This document shows positions 36,121-44,388 of a DNA stretch of 64,000 nucleotides, piece by piece. Under the pieces are notes generated by a model. It was not told where the DNA came from, did not search any database, and saw only the letters and a program-made list of their open reading frames with translations. Source of the stretch: Pedobacter africanus (GTDB taxonomy: Bacteria > Bacteroidota > Bacteroidia > Sphingobacteriales > Sphingobacteriaceae); the NCBI RefSeq assembly GCF_900176535.1, contig NZ_FWXT01000001.1:1674001-1738000 (forward strand), in the 5' to 3' direction. Both the position numbers and the translations under genes were made by a program. Every line of letters begins with the position of its first letter. The stretch's first letter is position 1.

Positions 36121-36510
36121 TTAAACTCTTCTCTTTTTAGGAGGACGACATCCATTGTGTGGAAGCGGGGTAATATCTTTGATAGAGGTTACTTCGATTC
36201 CTGAAACCTGCAGTGTTCTGATTGCAGACTCACGACCGGAACCCGGGCCTTTAACAAAAACGTCTACTTTACGCAGTCCCAGATCAAATGCTACTTTACC
36301 GCAATCTGACGCAGCCTGACCAGCTGCATAAGGCGTGTTCTTTTTAGAACCTTTGAAGCCCATTTTACCTGCAGAAGACCATGAAATAGTTTGACCATTG
36401 TTGTTTGTTAAGGTAACAATGATATTGTTAAAAGTAGCATTGATGTGTGCCTGACCTACAGGCTCGATCACAACAATACGCTTTTTGGTAACTTTTTTAC
36501 TCTTAGCCAT
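36121..36510 (-). CDS. rpsK: 30S ribosomal protein S11
   Basis: 129 residues, normal length; ends with the conserved TPLPHNGCRPPKKRRV block that contacts 16S rRNA in the platform. Also visible is GPGSGRESAIRTLQ. Standard position between rpsM and rpsD. Confidence 0.97.
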   Translation of the reverse strand: MAKSKKVTKKRIVVIEPVGQAHINATFNNIIVTLTNNNGQTISWSSAGKMGFKGSKKNTPYAAGQAASDCGKVAFDLGLRKVDVFVKGPGSGRESAIRTLQVSGIEVTSIKDITPLPHNGCRPPKKRRV

Positions 36511-36531
36511 AATTATTATTCAGTACTAATT

Positions 36532-36909
36532 TTATTTAGTAGCTTTTTTCTTGTTTGCAACTGTTTTTCTCTTGCCTTTACGTGTACGAGAGTTGTTCTT
36601 AGTACGCTGACCACGAACCGGCAAACCTTTTCTGTGACGTAAACCACGGTAGCAACCGATATCCATCAAACGCTTAATGTTCAATTGAACTTCTGAACGT
36701 AAAGCACCTTCAACTTTTATTCCGTCGTTGATAATGGTACGGATTGCTGATAACTCATCATCAGACCAATCCTGTACTTTTTTGTTAAAATCGATACCTG
36801 CTTCCGTCAATATACGTTGTGCAGTTGCTCTCCCTACTCCGAAGATGTAGGTTAAACCGATCTCACCTCTCTTGTTTCTTGGTAAATCTATACCTGATAT
36901 CCTTGCCAT
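36532..36909 (-). CDS. rpsM: 30S ribosomal protein S13
   Basis: 125 residues. RISGIDLPRNKRGEIGLTYIFG opens the helix-two-turn-helix part, and the C-terminal GQRTKNNSRTRKGKRKT extension reaches the tRNA sites in the 30S head. Start ATG 36909. A 113-bp A/T-rich spacer with short repeats separates it from rpmJ. Confidence 0.97.
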   Translation of the reverse strand: MARISGIDLPRNKRGEIGLTYIFGVGRATAQRILTEAGIDFNKKVQDWSDDELSAIRTIINDGIKVEGALRSEVQLNIKRLMDIGCYRGLRHRKGLPVRGQRTKNNSRTRKGKRKTVANKKKATK

Positions 36910-36920
36910 ATTTATATTTA

Positions 36921-37020
36921 GCGATTTTTGATTTACGATCTTTGGATTTACGATTTACGTTTAAACAGCACCGCTATTCAATTACGTAACCTTCATTCGT
37001 AAACCTAAAATCTAAAATTT
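36921..37020. repeat. A/T-rich degenerate short repeats between rpmJ and rpsM
   Basis: The 113-bp spacer carries repeated GATTTACGAT-like words (twice near 36929-36955) and related TAAACCTAAAATC words near 37000. It reads like slipped or decayed simple repeats and shows no clear hairpin or promoter. Confidence 0.4.
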
Positions 37021-37022
37021 AA

Positions 37023-37139
37023 TTAACCTTGACGTTGCTTAAATTTAGGGTTCTTCTTGTTGATAACGTAAAGCTTACCTTTACGACGAATAACCTTGCA
37101 ATCCGCACTACGTTTTTTAATTGATGACCTAACTTTCAT
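37023..37139 (-). CDS. rpmJ: 50S ribosomal protein L36
   Basis: 38 codons from ATG 37139 to TAA 37023-37025, starting MKVRSSIKKRSADCKVIRRKG and ending KFKQRQG. Only one cysteine (Cys14) remains of the four zinc ligands of the classical form, so this is the zinc-free paralogue type. It binds 23S rRNA near the base of the L7/L12 stalk. It follows infA by one base. Confidence 0.95.
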   Translation of the reverse strand: MKVRSSIKKRSADCKVIRRKGKLYVINKKNPKFKQRQG

Positions 37140-37140
37140 T

Positions 37141-37359
37141 TTATTTGTATCTATAAGTAATCCTGCCCTTTGATAAATCGTAAGGCGACATCTCTAATTT
37201 GACTTTGTCCCCTGGTAAAATTTTGATATAATGCATCCTCATTTTTCCAGAGATATGTGCAATAATCTCATGACCATTTTCCAGTTCAACCCGAAACATA
37301 GCATTCGATAATGCTTCTCTTATTACACCGTCTTGTTCAATTGAGGCTTGTTTAGCCAT
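37141..37359 (-). CDS. infA: Translation initiation factor IF-1
   Basis: 72 residues of a single OB fold, the exact family length (AKQASIEQDGVIREALSNAMF to LSKGRITYRYK). IF-1 occupies the 30S A site during initiation. A consensus -7 element in the map-infA gap suggests it and the downstream genes can be transcribed separately. Confidence 0.97.
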   Translation of the reverse strand: MAKQASIEQDGVIREALSNAMFRVELENGHEIIAHISGKMRMHYIKILPGDKVKLEMSPYDLSKGRITYRYK

Positions 37360-37403
37360 ATAATATTGATTTTTACTTAATTAGCTGCTATTAAACAGGG
37401 ATG

Positions 37404-37411
37404 CAAAATTA
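37404..37411 (-). promoter_or_regulatory. Candidate internal promoter (-7 element) for infA
   Basis: On the minus strand TAATTTTG matches TAnnTTTG, followed by CATCCCTG. It lies in the 71-bp map-infA gap, 45 nt before the ATG. No clear TTTG stands at -33. Confidence 0.45.
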
Positions 37412-37430
37412 AATAAAAAAATTTAATTAT

Positions 37431-38216
37431 TTACTTTTTTTCTTTTAAAACTTCTTCAATGAATGAAAAGGTTGATAAAACATCTGCATTACCCTTTTTA
37501 ACGGCAACAGTGTGTTCAAAATGTGCTGATGGTTTGTTATCTTTACTGGTAACTGTCCAGCCATCAGACCAAAATTTAACACCTGCCGTCCCCGCATTGA
37601 TCATTGGTTCTATCGCAATCACCATTCCCTCCTCAAGTTTAATTCCACTCCCCCGCTTGCCATAATTTGGCACCTCGGGTTTCTCGTGCAATTTAACGCC
37701 AACGCCATGACCAACCAACTCCCTCACTACCCCAAATCCGTTTGCCTCGGCATAAGCCTGGACAGCAAAACCGACATCGCCAATTCTAGAACCAACAACG
37801 GCTTTTTCTATCGCCAGTCTTAAACATTCCTGTGTAACTTCTACCAGTTTTTTACGTTCCGCATCTATCTCACCAATTGAAAAGGTATAGGCGGAATCGC
37901 CAAAAAAATCATTTTTAATTACACCGCAATCTACCGAGATCAGATCCCCTTCCTGAATGACATATTCTCCTGGAAAACCATGAACAACCTGCTCATTCGG
38001 AGAAATACATAAAGAATAGGGGAATCCATTATAATTTAAAAAGGCCGGAATTGCGCCGTGATCCCTTATAAATGTCTCTGCCAGATCGTTTAGCTTCTTT
38101 GTCGTTATTCCCGGACCAATCACTTTAGCTACTTCTGCCAAGGTTTTTGATACGAGCAAAGAACTTTCCCTGATCAGCTCTATCTCTTCCTGAGATTTAT
38201 AATAGATTTTAGACAT
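37431..38216 (-). CDS. map: Methionine aminopeptidase, type I
   Basis: 261 residues. The five metal ligands of MetAP are in place: Asp in ISVDCGV and GDSAYTF, His in VGHGVGVKLHE, Glu in IAIEPM and in SAHFEHTVAV. It removes the initiator methionine from new proteins. It sits eight bases after secY in the usual secY-map-infA order. Confidence 0.97.
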   Translation of the reverse strand: MSKIYYKSQEEIELIRESSLLVSKTLAEVAKVIGPGITTKKLNDLAETFIRDHGAIPAFLNYNGFPYSLCISPNEQVVHGFPGEYVIQEGDLISVDCGVIKNDFFGDSAYTFSIGEIDAERKKLVEVTQECLRLAIEKAVVGSRIGDVGFAVQAYAEANGFGVVRELVGHGVGVKLHEKPEVPNYGKRGSGIKLEEGMVIAIEPMINAGTAGVKFWSDGWTVTSKDNKPSAHFEHTVAVKKGNADVLSTFSFIEEVLKEKK

Positions 38217-38223
38217 TTGCTAA

Positions 38224-39561
38224 CTAAATCACTGCATTACTACCAGTCGCAGCAGGAATTCCTGTACGACCAGTAACTCTACCTGTCTTCATTAATCCGT
38301 CGTAATGACGCATCAATAAATAACTTTCGATCTGTTGTAAAGTATCTAAAACCACACCTACCAGAATCAACAGCGATGTACCGCCATAGAAATGTGCGAA
38401 CTCCGATTTGATTCCAAACTTAACTGCAACAGAAGGTAAAATAGCAATGATTGCTAAAAAGATTGCACCAGGAAAAGTGATCTTGGAAATCACATCATCA
38501 ATAAATGAGGATGTAGATAATCCAGGTTTAATTCCCGGTATAAATCCACCATTCTTTTTCATGTCGTCCGACATCTGGGTCGGGTTAACTGTAATAGCAG
38601 TATAAAAGAAAGTAAATGCGATAATTAAAAATGCGAACGTTAAGCTATAAGCCAGTGAAGTATAATCACTGAACTGTATCAACCAGGTATTTTGCAGCGA
38701 CGGGAAAAACCCGGTTAAAGTAGCCGGAATAAACATCAATGCCTGGGCAAAGATGATCGGCATCACACCGGCAGCATTCACCTTTAAAGGGATATACTGT
38801 CTTACACCACCAAACTGCCTGTTGCCTACAATTCTTTTCGCATACTGAACCGGCACTTTACGAACGCCCTGAACAATCATAATGGTAAACATTACAACAG
38901 CAAACAGGGCCACAATCTCAATAATAAGTGCAATTAATCCACCACCATCACCCACTACTCTTGAACTTACTTCCTGAGATAACGCAACCGGTAAACGAGC
39001 AATAATACCAACCATAATGATCAGTGAAATACCGTTTCCAATACCTTTGTCAGTTATCTTCTCACCAAGCCACATTACAAATAAGGTTCCGGCTGCCAAA
39101 ACAAAGGTGGCAACAACAAAGAACAAGGTATGATCTATGATGATGGCCTCTGCTGGAACCTGTGTTTTAACATAGCCTATCGCTTGAACAGCGGTAATGG
39201 CTACAGTTAAATAGCGGGTAATCTGGTTGAGCTTTTTCCTGCCGCTTTCTCCCTCCTTCTGCATTTTCTGAAAAGAAGGAACGGCAATACCCAATAGCTG
39301 AACTACAATAGAGGCAGAAATATAAGGCATCACACCCAAGGCAAGGATAGACACCCTTGAAAAGGATCCTCCGGCAAACATATCCAGTAGACCTAAAATG
39401 CCAGACTTTGTATTATCGCCTAAAAGTGTTGCATCAACACCTGGCAACACCACGTGTGATACAAACCTATAAACCAAAAGAATTACGAGCGTAAAAACGA
39501 TACGCTCTTTCAATTCCTGAATTTTCCAAATATTACTTAAAGTAGTAAACAGCTTCTTCAT
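38224..39561 (-). CDS. secY: Protein translocase subunit SecY
   Basis: 445 residues with ten membrane helices, the channel of the Sec translocon in the inner membrane. Recognisable parts are the plug region after helix 1 (LDMFAGGSFSRVSILALGVMPYISASI split over helix 2), GNGISLIIMVGI and the loop after helix 8 before MRHYDGLMKTGRVTGR at the C-terminus. It follows rplO by three bases. Confidence 0.97.
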   Translation of the reverse strand: MKKLFTTLSNIWKIQELKERIVFTLVILLVYRFVSHVVLPGVDATLLGDNTKSGILGLLDMFAGGSFSRVSILALGVMPYISASIVVQLLGIAVPSFQKMQKEGESGRKKLNQITRYLTVAITAVQAIGYVKTQVPAEAIIIDHTLFFVVATFVLAAGTLFVMWLGEKITDKGIGNGISLIIMVGIIARLPVALSQEVSSRVVGDGGGLIALIIEIVALFAVVMFTIMIVQGVRKVPVQYAKRIVGNRQFGGVRQYIPLKVNAAGVMPIIFAQALMFIPATLTGFFPSLQNTWLIQFSDYTSLAYSLTFAFLIIAFTFFYTAITVNPTQMSDDMKKNGGFIPGIKPGLSTSSFIDDVISKITFPGAIFLAIIAILPSVAVKFGIKSEFAHFYGGTSLLILVGVVLDTLQQIESYLLMRHYDGLMKTGRVTGRTGIPAATGSNAVI

Positions 39562-39564
39562 TAA

Positions 39565-40011
39565 TTACAATTTTTCGATTGAGCCTCCAACAGCCTCAAT
39601 AGCTTTTTGTGCGCTTGCAGAAAAAGCATGTGCTTTAACTTCTATCTTAGATTTAACTTCACCGCGACCTAAAATTTTAACCAAATCATTTTTAGATGCC
39701 AGGCCATGTTGTTGCAGAGCAGCGAAATCTATAGTTGTTAAGTTAAATTTTTCAGCCAGACCTTGTAATACGTCCAGGTTTACACCTACGTATTCCACAC
39801 GGTTGATAGGTTTGAAACCTACTTTAGGTACACGTCGCTGTAATGGCATCTGACCACCTTCGAATCCAACCTTAGTTGAATGTCCTGAACGTGATCCTGC
39901 ACCTTTGTGTCCACGGGTGGAAGTACCACCACGACCTGAACCGGTACCACGACCAATTCTTTTACTGTTTTTAGTAGAACCTGCTGCAGGTTTTAAATTA
40001 CTTAAGTTCAT
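39565..40011 (-). CDS. rplO: 50S ribosomal protein L15
   Basis: ATG 40011 (MNLSNLKPAAGS) is used rather than the longer frame from 40059, which would add 16 atypical residues. The 148-residue product has the glycine/arginine-rich N-terminal arm (RIGRGTGSGRGGTSTRGHKG) that threads into 23S rRNA. A large hairpin and a 115-bp gap precede it. Confidence 0.96.
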   Translation of the reverse strand: MNLSNLKPAAGSTKNSKRIGRGTGSGRGGTSTRGHKGAGSRSGHSTKVGFEGGQMPLQRRVPKVGFKPINRVEYVGVNLDVLQGLAEKFNLTTIDFAALQQHGLASKNDLVKILGRGEVKSKIEVKAHAFSASAQKAIEAVGGSIEKL

Positions 40012-40075
40012 TTCTTGAAACTTATTTTGTTGCCCTTCGCTTTCACTAATCAGGGACAACGGTTAAACAATATAC

Positions 40076-40118
40076 AAAGGTTGCAAATGTAATTATATTA
40101 ACTACATTTACAACCTTT
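40076..40118 (-). other. 16-bp hairpin between rpmD and rplO
   Basis: AAAGGTTGTAAATGTA pairs with TACATTTGCAACCTTT (minus strand), 16 bp with one G-U pair and an 11-nt loop, starting nine bases after the rpmD stop. Only weak T-richness follows, so attenuation or RNA processing is as likely as termination. Confidence 0.7.
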
Positions 40119-40126
40119 AAAAAAAT

Positions 40127-40306
40127 TTATATACTTTCTATTGCTACTAAGTGATTTACTTTTCTTACCATTCCAATAATGGCAGCAGTAGCTTCAACCT
40201 CTACACTTTGGTTCATTTTAGTTAAACCTAAAGCCTGCATGGTTCTTTTCTGGCGCTCGCTTCTGTCGATAACGCTTTTTATCTGGGTTATTTTGATCTT
40301 AGCCAT
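40127..40306 (-). CDS. rpmD: 50S ribosomal protein L30
   Basis: 59 codons from ATG 40306 to TAA at 40127-40129: MAKIKITQIKSVIDRSERQK, then RTMQALGLTKMNQSVEVE. The RTMQALGL block is the family signature. It lies between rpsE and rplO as in the classical spc order, five bases... after the rpsE stop region at 40311. Confidence 0.95.
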   Translation of the reverse strand: MAKIKITQIKSVIDRSERQKRTMQALGLTKMNQSVEVEATAAIIGMVRKVNHLVAIESI

Positions 40307-40310
40307 GATG

Positions 40311-40829
40311 TTATCCGTTAAAAACTTTATTTAAATCAACACCACGCTGCTGTGCCACAGTATAAGCATCACGCATTTTAGTCAATGCGTCTACAGTTGC
40401 TTTTACCACGTTGTGAGGATTTGATGAACCTTTTGATTTTGCCAGTACGTTATGTACACCAGCACTCTCTAATACAGCACGCATCGCACCACCAGCAATA
40501 ACACCGGTACCAACTGCAGCAGGTTTGATCAAAACAAAACCTCCTGAAAATTTACCGATCTGCTCGTGAGGTACAGTGCCATTCAGCAAAGGAACCTTTA
40601 CCAGGTTCTTTTTGGCATCATCAACGCCTTTGGCAATGGCTTCTGTTACCTCTTTCGCTTTACCCAATCCGTAACCTACGATTCCGTTCTCATCTCCAAC
40701 AACTACGATTGCTGAAAAGCTGAAAGTACGACCACCTTTGGTTACTTTGGCTACGCGTTGTATGCTAACTAAACGATCTTTTAATTCGATCTCGCTAGTC
40801 TTAACTCTTTTTATATTGATAGTTGACAT
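40311..40829 (-). CDS. rpsE: 30S ribosomal protein S5
   Basis: 172 residues: N-terminal double-stranded-RNA-binding part (LVSIQRVAKVTKGGRTFSFSA) and the C-terminal domain with GTGVIAGGAMRAVLESAGV. S5 affects decoding accuracy at the 30S entry site. Spacer to rpmD is four bases. Confidence 0.97.
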   Translation of the reverse strand: MSTINIKRVKTSEIELKDRLVSIQRVAKVTKGGRTFSFSAIVVVGDENGIVGYGLGKAKEVTEAIAKGVDDAKKNLVKVPLLNGTVPHEQIGKFSGGFVLIKPAAVGTGVIAGGAMRAVLESAGVHNVLAKSKGSSNPHNVVKATVDALTKMRDAYTVAQQRGVDLNKVFNG

Positions 40830-40847
40830 CCTTATCTAATTTTCAGA

Positions 40848-41201
40848 TTAAAATTCTAAACCAGCTTCACGGGCACCTTCAGCCAGCGACTTAACGCGGC
40901 CATGGTACAAATAGCCATTTCTATCGAAAACTACTTGCTTGATACCTGCTGCTATTGCCTTTTCAGCTACTAATTTACCAACTGCTACTGATTGCTCAGA
41001 TTTGTTGCCGGTACCTGAAAAATCTTTAGATAAAGATGAAGCTGATACAATTGTACTACCGGTTACATCGTTAATGATTTGAGCATAAATCCCTTTATTG
41101 CTTCTATAAACCGATAAACGTGGACGGCTTTCAGAACCTGTTAATCTTTTTCTGATTCCTTTTTTTATACGATCTCTACGAGATAATTTTTTCCCTGCCA
41201 T
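40848..41201 (-). CDS. rplR: 50S ribosomal protein L18
   Basis: 117 residues; binds 5S rRNA with L5. The C-terminal KQVVFDRNGYLYHGRVKSLAEGAREAGLEF is diagnostic. Normal length and position between rplF and rpsE. Confidence 0.97.
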   Translation of the reverse strand: MAGKKLSRRDRIKKGIRKRLTGSESRPRLSVYRSNKGIYAQIINDVTGSTIVSASSLSKDFSGTGNKSEQSVAVGKLVAEKAIAAGIKQVVFDRNGYLYHGRVKSLAEGAREAGLEF

Positions 41202-41206
41202 GATGA

Positions 41207-41764
41207 TTATTTTTTAGAAGCTGATTTACCTGCTTTTCTTCTTAACACTTCGCCTACAAACTTGATACCTTTACCTTTATATGGCTCTGGTGCACGTAAC
41301 GAACGGATCTTCGCTGCTACCTGTCCTATCAATTGTTTGTCAATGCTCTCTAAAATGATTTTAGGAGTTTGACCTTTTTCTGAGGTTGTAGTAACCTTAA
41401 TCTCTTCCGGTAATTGGAAAACATAATGGTGAGAATAACCTAAAACCAGGTCCAGTGTATTTCCCTGATTAGTGGCACGGTAACCCACACCTACCAATTC
41501 CTGTTCTACTTTATAACCTTGTGTTACACCAACAACCATATTATAGATCAAAGCGCGGTATAAACCATGTAATGCTTTGTGTCTTTTTTGTTCTGAAGGG
41601 CGTTGTACAGTTAATACGCCGTCTTCCTGACTTACAGTGATATCTGAATCTACTGCTTGAGTTAATTCTCCTTTAGGTCCTTTAACTGTTACTACGTTAT
41701 CTTTTGATACAGTAACAGTTACTCCTGCAGGTACATTAATTGGGGCTTTTCCTACTCTTGACAT
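41207..41764 (-). CDS. rplF: 50S ribosomal protein L6
   Basis: 185 residues in two similar domains; the second ends PEPYKGKGIKFVGEVLRRKAGK, the family signature near the sarcin-ricin loop. A clear Shine-Dalgarno AAAGGAGG lies about eight bases before the ATG, which few genes in this window have. Confidence 0.97.
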   Translation of the reverse strand: MSRVGKAPINVPAGVTVTVSKDNVVTVKGPKGELTQAVDSDITVSQEDGVLTVQRPSEQKRHKALHGLYRALIYNMVVGVTQGYKVEQELVGVGYRATNQGNTLDLVLGYSHHYVFQLPEEIKVTTTSEKGQTPKIILESIDKQLIGQVAAKIRSLRAPEPYKGKGIKFVGEVLRRKAGKSASKK

Positions 41765-41782
41765 TTTGCTATCCTCCTTTAA

Positions 41783-42181
41783 TTAATAAACGTGACACAA
41801 AACTTCGCCACCAATGTTTAGTTTAGCAGCCTCTTTATCAGTCATAACACCCTTGGATGTAGATAAAATTGCGATACCTAAACCGTTTAATACTCTCGGC
41901 ATATTCTCTACACCTGCATATTGCCTTAAACCTGGTTTACTGATACGGGTTAACGTACGGATTGCAGGGATCTTAGTAATAGCATTGTATTTTAAAGCTA
42001 TTTTAATAATGCCCTGAGTTGTAGTATCCTCAAATTTGTAGTTGGCAATGTAACCTTTGTCAAAAAGTACTTTAGTGATTTCCTTTTTAAGGTTCGACGC
42101 AGGAATCTCTACAATTCTGTGATTTGCCTTGATGGCATTTCTTACTCTTGTAAGATAATCTGCTATTGGATCTGTATTCAT
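41783..42181 (-). CDS. rpsH: 30S ribosomal protein S8
   Basis: 132 residues, MNTDPIADYLTRVRNAIKANH to the C-terminal STSKGVMTDKEA block that binds 16S helix 21. In E. coli S8 also represses the spc operon. Here the 112-bp gap upstream carries hairpins that could be its target. Confidence 0.97.
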   Translation of the reverse strand: MNTDPIADYLTRVRNAIKANHRIVEIPASNLKKEITKVLFDKGYIANYKFEDTTTQGIIKIALKYNAITKIPAIRTLTRISKPGLRQYAGVENMPRVLNGLGIAILSTSKGVMTDKEAAKLNIGGEVLCHVY

Positions 42182-42210
42182 CTTTTATATAATTGTGATA
42201 GTGGTTTCCT

Positions 42211-42227
42211 TCCCGACCCATTCGGGA
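42211..42227 (-). other. Hairpin upstream of rpsH
   Basis: TCCCGA, loop ATGGG, TCGGGA (minus strand) forms a perfect 6-bp stem 30 nt before the rpsH start. Confidence 0.5.
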
Positions 42228-42283
42228 CGACCTTCCATCGGTTAATTCTTGTTGTTGGTTTAGGGCAATTACCTTAAACGCAT

Positions 42284-42305
42284 GCAAGCTGTATTACCAG
42301 CTTGC
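42284..42305 (-). other. Hairpin spanning the rpsN stop codon
   Basis: GCAAGCTG and CAGCTTGC form a perfect 8-bp stem with loop GTAATA; the rpsN stop codon (42294-42296) lies in the loop. A weaker hairpin (42259-42278) stands between this one and that at 42211. Confidence 0.6.
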
Positions 42306-42563
42306 TTTTCTTACTCCAGGGATTTTACCTGCTAAAGCCATATCACGGAACAATACCCTTGATATACCGAAAGTACGCATATAACCACGTGGACGACCGG
42401 TTAACTTGCAACGGTTGTGCAAACGTACAGCCGATGAGTTTTTTGGTAACTTGTCTAATCCTGCGTAATCACCTGCAGCTTTAAGTTCTGCACGTTTCTC
42501 AGCATACTTAGCAACCAGCTTCTGGCGCTTAATTTCGCGAGCTTTTACACCTTCTTTTGCCAT
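42294..42563 (-). CDS. rpsN: 30S ribosomal protein S14
   Basis: 89 residues. Only one cysteine is present, so it is the zinc-free type, and the length fits the Bacteroidota form. The C-terminal RPRGYMRTFGISRVLFRDMA is diagnostic. It overlaps rplE by one base at its start, and its stop codon lies inside a hairpin loop. Confidence 0.97.
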   Translation of the reverse strand: MAKEGVKAREIKRQKLVAKYAEKRAELKAAGDYAGLDKLPKNSSAVRLHNRCKLTGRPRGYMRTFGISRVLFRDMALAGKIPGVRKASW

Positions 42564-43129
42564 TATTGCTCTGTTTTTTGATTTTTAAATGGTAACCCAA
42601 ATTGTTTTAAAAGTTCCAATGCTTCAACATCAGTAGTAGCACTTGTTACAAAGGTAATATCCATACCTAAAATCTTGTTGATTTTATCAATGTTGATCTC
42701 AGGGAAGATGATCTGCTCAGTTACACCTAAAGTGTAATTACCTTTTCCATCAAAACCTTTATCATTGATACCTTTGAAATCACGGATACGTGGCAAAGCT
42801 ACGGAAATTAAACGATCTAAAAACTCATACATGTTATTGTCACGTAAAGTTACACGTACACCTACCGGCATACCTTTACGTAATTTAAAGTTTGAGATAT
42901 CTTTTTTAGATTTTGCTCCTACTGCCTGCTGTCCTGAAATTGTGGTCATCTCTAAAATAGAGCTGTCCATAATTTTTTTGTCAGTCACAGAAAAACGTCC
43001 AACTCCCTGGTTGATTGCAATTTTCTCTAACTTAGGAACCTGCATAACACTCTTGTAATTGAACTTTTCTTTAAGTGCAGTTACAATTTCCTCTTTATAT
43101 TTACTTTTTAATCTTGGTACGTAAGCCAT
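42563..43129 (-). CDS. rplE: 50S ribosomal protein L5
   Basis: 188 residues; binds 5S rRNA and contacts the small subunit. Visible: VMQVPKLEKIAINQGVGRF, GVRVTLRDNNMYEFLDRLI and the C-terminal FPEINIDKINKILGMDITF. One-base overlaps with rplX upstream and rpsN downstream point to coupled translation. Confidence 0.97.
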   Translation of the reverse strand: MAYVPRLKSKYKEEIVTALKEKFNYKSVMQVPKLEKIAINQGVGRFSVTDKKIMDSSILEMTTISGQQAVGAKSKKDISNFKLRKGMPVGVRVTLRDNNMYEFLDRLISVALPRIRDFKGINDKGFDGKGNYTLGVTEQIIFPEINIDKINKILGMDITFVTSATTDVEALELLKQFGLPFKNQKTEQ

Positions 43130-43467
43130 TATTTGATCTCCTCTCCTGATTTTTTAGATACCCTAACTAATTTCCCGTCAGCATTAAGCTTTCTGCCAAC
43201 GCGTGTAGTTGCACCTGTCTTAGGATCAATTAGCGCCACGTTAGAAATATGAAGAGCAGCCTCTTTTTTAATGATACCACCATTTGGGGTAGCAGCATTT
43301 GGTTTTGTATGTTTTGATACCAGGTTAACACCTTCTACAAGTATCCTGCTTTTAGAAATTAATACTGAAAGCACAGTTCCCTGCTGACCTTTTGAATCTC
43401 CGGCTATAACCTTAACTAAATCGCCTTTACGGATTTTTATCTTTGGTGTAGTTACTTTATTTTTCAT
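43129..43467 (-). CDS. rplX: 50S ribosomal protein L24
   Basis: 112 residues with an N-terminal KOW motif (KGDLVKVIAGDSKGQQGTVL). An early assembly protein at the tunnel exit. The start follows rplN by one base and the stop overlaps rplE. Confidence 0.97.
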   Translation of the reverse strand: MKNKVTTPKIKIRKGDLVKVIAGDSKGQQGTVLSVLISKSRILVEGVNLVSKHTKPNAATPNGGIIKKEAALHISNVALIDPKTGATTRVGRKLNADGKLVRVSKKSGEEIK

Positions 43468-43468
43468 T

Positions 43469-43837
43469 TTATAATACCTCCGGTGCTAATGATACAATTT
43501 TCATGAATTGTTTTTCACGCAGTTCTCTTGCTACCGGGCCAAAGATACGTGTACCACGTGGCTCATCTTGTGCATTTAATAATACTGCTGCATTGTCGTC
43601 GAAACGGATGTAAGAACCATCTTTACGTCTGATCTCTTTTTTTGTTCTTACCACAACTGCTTTAGAAACTGTTCCTTTCTTGATATTTCCTGAAGGCAAT
43701 GCACTTTTAACGGTAACAACGATCTTGTCACCGATAGAAGCATAACGCTTTCCGGTACCACCAAGTACACGGATAACCAATACTTCTTTTGCGCCGCTAT
43801 TGTCGGCTACGTTTAATCTTGATTCCTGTTGTACCAT
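43469..43837 (-). CDS. rplN: 50S ribosomal protein L14
   Basis: 122 residues, the invariant family length: MVQQESRLNVADNSGAKEVL, then RGTRIFGPVARELREKQFMKI. It lies at the subunit interface next to L19. Confidence 0.97.
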   Translation of the reverse strand: MVQQESRLNVADNSGAKEVLVIRVLGGTGKRYASIGDKIVVTVKSALPSGNIKKGTVSKAVVVRTKKEIRRKDGSYIRFDDNAAVLLNAQDEPRGTRIFGPVARELREKQFMKIVSLAPEVL

Positions 43838-43838
43838 G

Positions 43839-44093
43839 TTATTTAGCCCTTTCTAAAATTTGCACTAATCTCCAGTTCTTGTTCTTACTCAGCGGACGAG
43901 TCTCCATGATCAGTACTGTATCACCAATACCACAATCGTTTTTCTCGTCATGAGCCATAAATTTGGTAGTTTTCTTAACAAACTTACCATAGATCGGGTG
44001 TTTCACTTTACGTTCTACCGCTACCACAATAGATTTATCCATCTTATTGCTTACCACCAACCCGGTTCTTGTTTTTCTTAATTGTCTTTCCAT
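43839..44093 (-). CDS. rpsQ: 30S ribosomal protein S17
   Basis: 84 residues of an OB-fold: RKTRTGLVVSNKMDKSIVVAV and GDTVLIMETRPLSKNKNWRLV. A primary binder of the 16S 5' domain. One-base gap to rplN. Confidence 0.97.
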   Translation of the reverse strand: MERQLRKTRTGLVVSNKMDKSIVVAVERKVKHPIYGKFVKKTTKFMAHDEKNDCGIGDTVLIMETRPLSKNKNWRLVQILERAK

Positions 44094-44106
44094 TTCGACT
44101 CTAAAG

Positions 44107-44316
44107 TTATTTAGTTTCAGTAGCAGACTGAGCTTTACGCTTAGTCACTTCAGTATTTAATCGGGCAATATTTCTCCTAACCTTCCTGATGCGGCTTGGA
44201 TTCTCTATAGCCGAAATTGTATGCGCAAACTTTAACTTTACTAAGTTCTCTGTCTCTTCTGCAATCCTGGCTACTAGCTCTTCTTGTGAAAGCCCTGTAA
44301 TTTCTGAGTTCTTCAT
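44107..44316 (-). CDS. rpmC: 50S ribosomal protein L29
   Basis: 69 residues of two helices (MKNSEITGLSQEELVARIAE; ENPSRIRKVRRNIARLNTEV). It lies at the exit tunnel where SRP and trigger factor dock. Confidence 0.96.
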   Translation of the reverse strand: MKNSEITGLSQEELVARIAEETENLVKLKFAHTISAIENPSRIRKVRRNIARLNTEVTKRKAQSATETK

Positions 44317-44388
44317 TTTATTAATTTTTATATTGTGGGTCCAGCGGTTATAATAACAAGTTACTTACAACATTCAACCCATCCTTTT

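Noticed and set aside
42087..42287. 66-codon frame across the rpsH start and the rpsN-rpsH gap
   Set aside because: Half of it overlaps rpsH in another frame and the rest is the hairpin spacer; no protein features.
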